A stretch of 23,439 nucleotides of DNA from NORP181 sp047623555. Lineage in GTDB: Bacteria; Pseudomonadota; Alphaproteobacteria; Rhodobacterales; Rhodobacteraceae. Made by a program: the position numbers and the translations under genes. The notes beneath the pieces were generated by a model. That model was not told the DNA's origin, ran no database searches, and saw only the letters and a program-made list of their open reading frames with translations. The first letter of the stretch is position 1, and every line of letters starts with the position of its first letter. This document shows positions 20,097 to 23,439 of this stretch, piece by piece. The stretch lies in the NCBI GenBank assembly GCA_047623555.1, contig JBLHMP010000065.1, positions 1 through 23,439 of the forward strand, written 5' to 3'.

Positions 20097-22925
20097 TTAG
20101 TGCTGTTCTGGCACCAGGATTTCGCGTTTCCCAACGTGGTTGGCCGGAGATACCAGCTGTTCGTCTTCCATCCGCTCAACCAGACGCGCGGCTTTGTTGT
20201 AGCCGATCGCCAGTTTCCGCTGGATATAGCTGGTCGAACATTTGCGATCCTTGACGACAATCTGCACCGCCGTGTCATAAAGCGCGTCTTCGTCAGTCGT
20301 ATTGCCACCAAGCCCCAGCACCAGATCAATGTCGCTCTCGCGGCCCTCATCTGGCCCTGACACAACATTGGACATGTATTGAGGCGGACCAAAGGCCTTC
20401 AGATGGGTGACCACCTGTTCGACCTCTTCGTCCGACACAAACGGACCGTGGCAGCGGATAATCTTGGCTCCGCCAGCCATATACAACATGTCACCCATGC
20501 CCAGCAGCTGCTCAGCGCCCATTTCACCAAGGATGGTGCGGCTGTCGATTTTCGACGTCACCTGGAAACTGATTCGCGTTGGAAAGTTCGCCTTGATCGT
20601 GCCGGTGATCACATCAACCGACGGACGCTGTGTCGCCATGATCAAATGGATTCCCGACGCCCGCGCCATTTGCGCCAGACGCTGAATACAGGCCTCAATG
20701 TCTTTGCCGGCAACCATCATCAGGTCGGCCATTTCGTCGACAACAACAACGATATAGGGCAACGCTTCGGGTGCGAACTCTTCTGTTTCAAACACCGGTT
20801 CGCCGGTATCATCATCAAATCCGGTCTGCACCGTGCGGCTAAACAACTCGTCCTTGGCCAGCGCCTCTTTGACGCGACCATTATAGCCCGCGATATTACG
20901 AACGCCCATCTTGGACATCTTACGATAGCGGTCTTCCATCTCGCCCACAGTCCATTTCAACGCCACAACTGCCTTTTTAGGGTCTGTTACAACCGGCGAC
21001 AGCAGATGCGGAATCCCGTCATAAACCGACAATTCCAGCATTTTAGGGTCGATCATGATCAACCGGCATTCGGCCGGCGTTAGTTTGTACAGTAGCGACA
21101 GGATCATCGTGTTGATCGCCACCGATTTACCAGACCCGGTGGTCCCGGCAATCAACAGGTGAGGCATCTTGGCCAAATCGGCCACCATCGGATCGCCGCC
21201 AATGTCTTTGCCAAGCGCCAGCGGCAGGCTCATATTGCAGTCACCAAAATCGCGGCTCGACAGGATTTCGCGAAATCCTACCATTTCGCGTTTCTCGTTG
21301 GGCAACTCGATACCAATGACAGACCGGCCGGGCACGGTGGACACGCGCGCCGATAATGCCGCCATCGACCGGGCAATGTCATCGGCAAGACCGATAACAC
21401 GGCTGGCCTTAAGACCCGGCGCCGGTTCCAGCTCGTACATGGTGACAACGGGGCCAGGACGTACTGAAACGATTTCACCTTTGACACCGTAATCATCAAG
21501 AACGCTTTCCAGCATCCGGGCGTTTTGCTCAAGCGCCTCATCAGACAGATGAAGCTTTTGAGTTTCCGGCGAACTCAACAAAATGTTCAAAGGCGGCAAT
21601 TCAAAGCCGGTTGATGGATCATCAAAGGCCAATGCGGGCTGTGCCTCGGCTATGGCACGACGCGAGGGTTCTGGCGTCTTGCGAATCGGGTTTTGCACAA
21701 CTTTGCGTGGTTCCGCGACCGGCAGTTTTGGCGCAACAATAGGGTCCACAAGAGGCAACACAGACGGAGCCATGACAGGTGGTTCCGGCGGCAACTCAGC
21801 CGGCTGCAATGCCATTACCGGGGGTTCCGGTGGTAATTCGGTCATCGGGGCAGTGTTCAAAACCAACGGTTCAGGGCGCCGACCGCGGCCTTTGGTCAAA
21901 GACATATCCGGCGCGGGCGCCACTTCGATTGGCTGTTGCGACCGCAGTTTGATCGCATCGGCGATTTTGGCGCGAATTCGGTCATCTCCGGGCATCGTGT
22001 CAAATCCGGCAATCGGTTCAGGTTCGATAAGTTCGGGTTCCGGCAGCGGGTCAGGACGACGGATCAGCGACGGCATCCGCGACAGGAAACTGCCACGCTC
22101 TTCGCGTTCCGGTTCGATCACCTGCGCTGCAATCACATCATTCACGATCTGCGGTTCGATGGGCAAAATTACTGGCTCCGCAGCCTGCTCGACCGCAAGG
22201 GCCAGACGATCCGCCTGTTTCCGTTCTGCACGTTGTTCGTGTTTCTGGCGGGCGGCATTGACGGCAGAACTGGCGCCCCGACCAATCAAGGTCATCAAAC
22301 CGCTATAAATCAACACCACACCGATCAGCGAAAACTGTATACCACGTTTGATATCAGTACGGGTAAATCCGCAGACATAGGCGCCCAACGAAATCATCCC
22401 GATGGCCATCAACAGCGACATTACCTTGACCGCAATGTACGATCCCACCGGCAGCAACGTCAGCAAAGCACCCATAACCGTATCGCCAAACAGACCGCCC
22501 AAACCAAAGCTATGCGTGGCACGCCAGTCGGCATCCGGGATCAACGTGGCGCAATAGATCGACAGGAAAGCAATCGCAATTGGCGCAAACAATAGCCGAC
22601 TAACGGCCCGCTCTTCGCCCTGATGAGACGCAAATCGCACACCCCAGACCAAAAACACCAGTGCAATACCCCAACTGCCCCAGCCAACAATCATGAACAA
22701 CGGCGCCGCAATAGATGCGCCGGTACGACCCATCCAGTTTTGCACAGGCGCGTCAGTCGAAACCATCCAGTTGGGATCATCCGGCGTATAGGACGCAATG
22801 ATCGCAACGGCCATCAGACCCAAACAAATCAGGGCAATGCCGATCAGCTCCTTGCCACGTTTTTCAATGGCTGCCTGCATTGTGCTATCTAGCAATGGAT
22901 CGCGACTGCGTGTTTGATATGCCAT
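20097..22925 (-). CDS. ftsK: DNA translocase FtsK
   Basis: A 942-residue septal DNA pump that clears chromosomes during division. The N-terminal 1-220 holds four or five membrane helices (for example ELIGIALICLGLMAVAIIAS and LFMIVGWGSWGIALVFLVWG). Residues about 225-440 are a Pro/Glu-rich linker containing the repeat ELPPEPPVMA twice (363-372 and 378-387). The RecA-like motor has Walker A GTTGSGKS (594-601) and Walker B IVVVVDEMADL with Asp 730/Glu 731. The C-terminal gamma domain (about 875-942, SYIQRKLAIGYNKAARLVER) would read KOPS-like DNA and activate XerCD. ATG 22925 follows GGTAGGC. It lies 16 bases after the aminotransferase stop and upstream of lolA. Confidence 0.95.
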   Translation of the reverse strand: MAYQTRSRDPLLDSTMQAAIEKRGKELIGIALICLGLMAVAIIASYTPDDPNWMVSTDAPVQNWMGRTGASIAAPLFMIVGWGSWGIALVFLVWGVRFASHQGEERAVSRLLFAPIAIAFLSIYCATLIPDADWRATHSFGLGGLFGDTVMGALLTLLPVGSYIAVKVMSLLMAIGMISLGAYVCGFTRTDIKRGIQFSLIGVVLIYSGLMTLIGRGASSAVNAARQKHEQRAERKQADRLALAVEQAAEPVILPIEPQIVNDVIAAQVIEPEREERGSFLSRMPSLIRRPDPLPEPELIEPEPIAGFDTMPGDDRIRAKIADAIKLRSQQPIEVAPAPDMSLTKGRGRRPEPLVLNTAPMTELPPEPPVMALQPAELPPEPPVMAPSVLPLVDPIVAPKLPVAEPRKVVQNPIRKTPEPSRRAIAEAQPALAFDDPSTGFELPPLNILLSSPETQKLHLSDEALEQNARMLESVLDDYGVKGEIVSVRPGPVVTMYELEPAPGLKASRVIGLADDIARSMAALSARVSTVPGRSVIGIELPNEKREMVGFREILSSRDFGDCNMSLPLALGKDIGGDPMVADLAKMPHLLIAGTTGSGKSVAINTMILSLLYKLTPAECRLIMIDPKMLELSVYDGIPHLLSPVVTDPKKAVVALKWTVGEMEDRYRKMSKMGVRNIAGYNGRVKEALAKDELFSRTVQTGFDDDTGEPVFETEEFAPEALPYIVVVVDEMADLMMVAGKDIEACIQRLAQMARASGIHLIMATQRPSVDVITGTIKANFPTRISFQVTSKIDSRTILGEMGAEQLLGMGDMLYMAGGAKIIRCHGPFVSDEEVEQVVTHLKAFGPPQYMSNVVSGPDEGRESDIDLVLGLGGNTTDEDALYDTAVQIVVKDRKCSTSYIQRKLAIGYNKAARLVERMEDEQLVSPANHVGKREILVPEQH

Positions 22926-22941
22926 GCCTACCCTCGGTCTT

Positions 22942-23439
22942 TTATGTGTACAGACAGTCGCGAAGCATCAATAGCCCGCGCTGTGTCTCTTGTTTTGGGG
23001 CCACCATAGCCACCCGGATATATCCTGTTCCGGGATTTTGCCCCGGATCGCCCTGTTCTAAATCGCCTTGGGCCAGATACGCGCCGGGAAGGACCCGAAC
23101 GCCGGTCTCTTGCCAGAGCTTCAATGTCGCCGCCTCGCCGTCATCAACGGGAAGCCATAGGAAAAACCCGGCCTCTGGCGCCTGATAACCCTGTACCGAT
23201 CCCATCACGTCATCGGCGATGGTATATTTCTCACGGTACAATGCGCGGTTTTCGTCAACATGCGCTTCGTCTTTCCAAATCGCCGCCGCTACCGCCTGAA
23301 GAGGCGCGGGCATCGGAGCCCCGGAATAGGCCCGCAATTGCTTGATCTGTGCGATACTTTTGGGGCCACCAGCGACAAAACCTGACCTCAAACCCGGCAG
23401 ATTTGACCGTTTGGACAGCGAATTAAACACCATCACCCG
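22942..23439 (-). CDS. Class I/II PLP aminotransferase, C-terminal part (DapC-like), cut by the window edge
   Basis: The last 165 codons of an aminotransferase; the frame is open to base 23439. FNSLSKRSNLPGLRSGFVAG contains the PLP-binding Lys and the phosphate-contacting Arg, and GYQAPEAGFFLWLPV and YIRVAMVAPKQ are the usual C-terminal substrate-site pieces. The SLSKRSNLPGLRSGF form is characteristic of succinyldiaminopimelate aminotransferases (DapC) and close relatives, which serve lysine and peptidoglycan synthesis. It is followed after 16 bases by ftsK, so these genes are probably co-transcribed. The N-terminal half, outside the window, is needed for a firm name. Confidence 0.8.
   Translation of the reverse strand, partial: RVMVFNSLSKRSNLPGLRSGFVAGGPKSIAQIKQLRAYSGAPMPAPLQAVAAAIWKDEAHVDENRALYREKYTIADDVMGSVQGYQAPEAGFFLWLPVDDGEAATLKLWQETGVRVLPGAYLAQGDLEQGDPGQNPGTGYIRVAMVAPKQETQRGLLMLRDCLYT

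Noticed and set aside
21583..22308. Plus-strand Gly/Ser-rich frame of 241 codons opposite the FtsK linker
   Set aside because: It is the antisense of the Pro/Glu-rich linker; the low complexity reflects that.

Overview
This window looks like chromosomal DNA of an alphaproteobacterium of the Rhodobacteraceae (Roseobacter group). The basis is gene content and protein style: a DUF2125 secreted protein, paired GcvT-type flavoprotein demethylases, the order aminotransferase - ftsK - lolA, an HspQ homologue, and coding DNA of moderate to high GC. The genus cannot be fixed from the sequence alone. All functional names rest on reading motifs by eye; no database search was run.

Positions 1-2998 are a graveyard. 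Broken transposase pieces lie end to end: a minus-strand IS3-type OrfA cut by the window edge and frameshifted, a short plus-strand IS3 OrfA head of a second type, an internally deleted IS3 element of a third type with both candidate ends visible (499 and 1268), and an IS66 remnant that has lost tnpB and most of tnpA. The OrfB relic of the third IS3 element is split by at least three short insertions, each carrying a tight hairpin-forming palindrome. After the IS66 relic comes a 5'-truncated SAM-dependent methyltransferase pseudogene (2516-2998), readable in one frame across two internal stop codons.

Positions 2999-7123 hold intact genes: an RluA-family pseudouridine synthase (minus strand), then on the plus strand an NTF2/SnoaL-like small protein, a MocR/LysN-type PLP aminotransferase preceded by a perfect 10-bp inverted repeat, and a secreted DUF2125 protein.

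Positions 14640-7135 (minus strand) are the metabolic centre of the window: six genes packed as one apparent operon. In order of transcription they are an XRE-cupin regulator, a LysE-type exporter, a GFA/CENP-V-like zinc protein, a dimethylglycine/sarcosine dehydrogenase-like flavoprotein, a homocysteine S-methyltransferase (4-bp stop/start overlap with the gene before it), and a second flavoprotein of exactly the same length (814 aa). Together they fit stepwise demethylation of glycine betaine: betaine to dimethylglycine with methyl transfer to homocysteine, then to sarcosine, then to glycine. Two inverted repeats built from TGAAA/TTTCA half-sites lie directly upstream of the regulator gene and are good operator candidates.

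Positions 14738-23439 are mostly housekeeping. They contain an acetyl-CoA acetyltransferase, a STAS / RsbW-like partner-switch pair, a 600-bp stretch with no recognisable gene, hspQ, an AEC-family transporter, a small lipoprotein with a lytic transglycosylase fold, and a minus-strand group formed by a partial aminotransferase, ftsK and lolA. A strong hairpin separates lolA from the transglycosylase gene.
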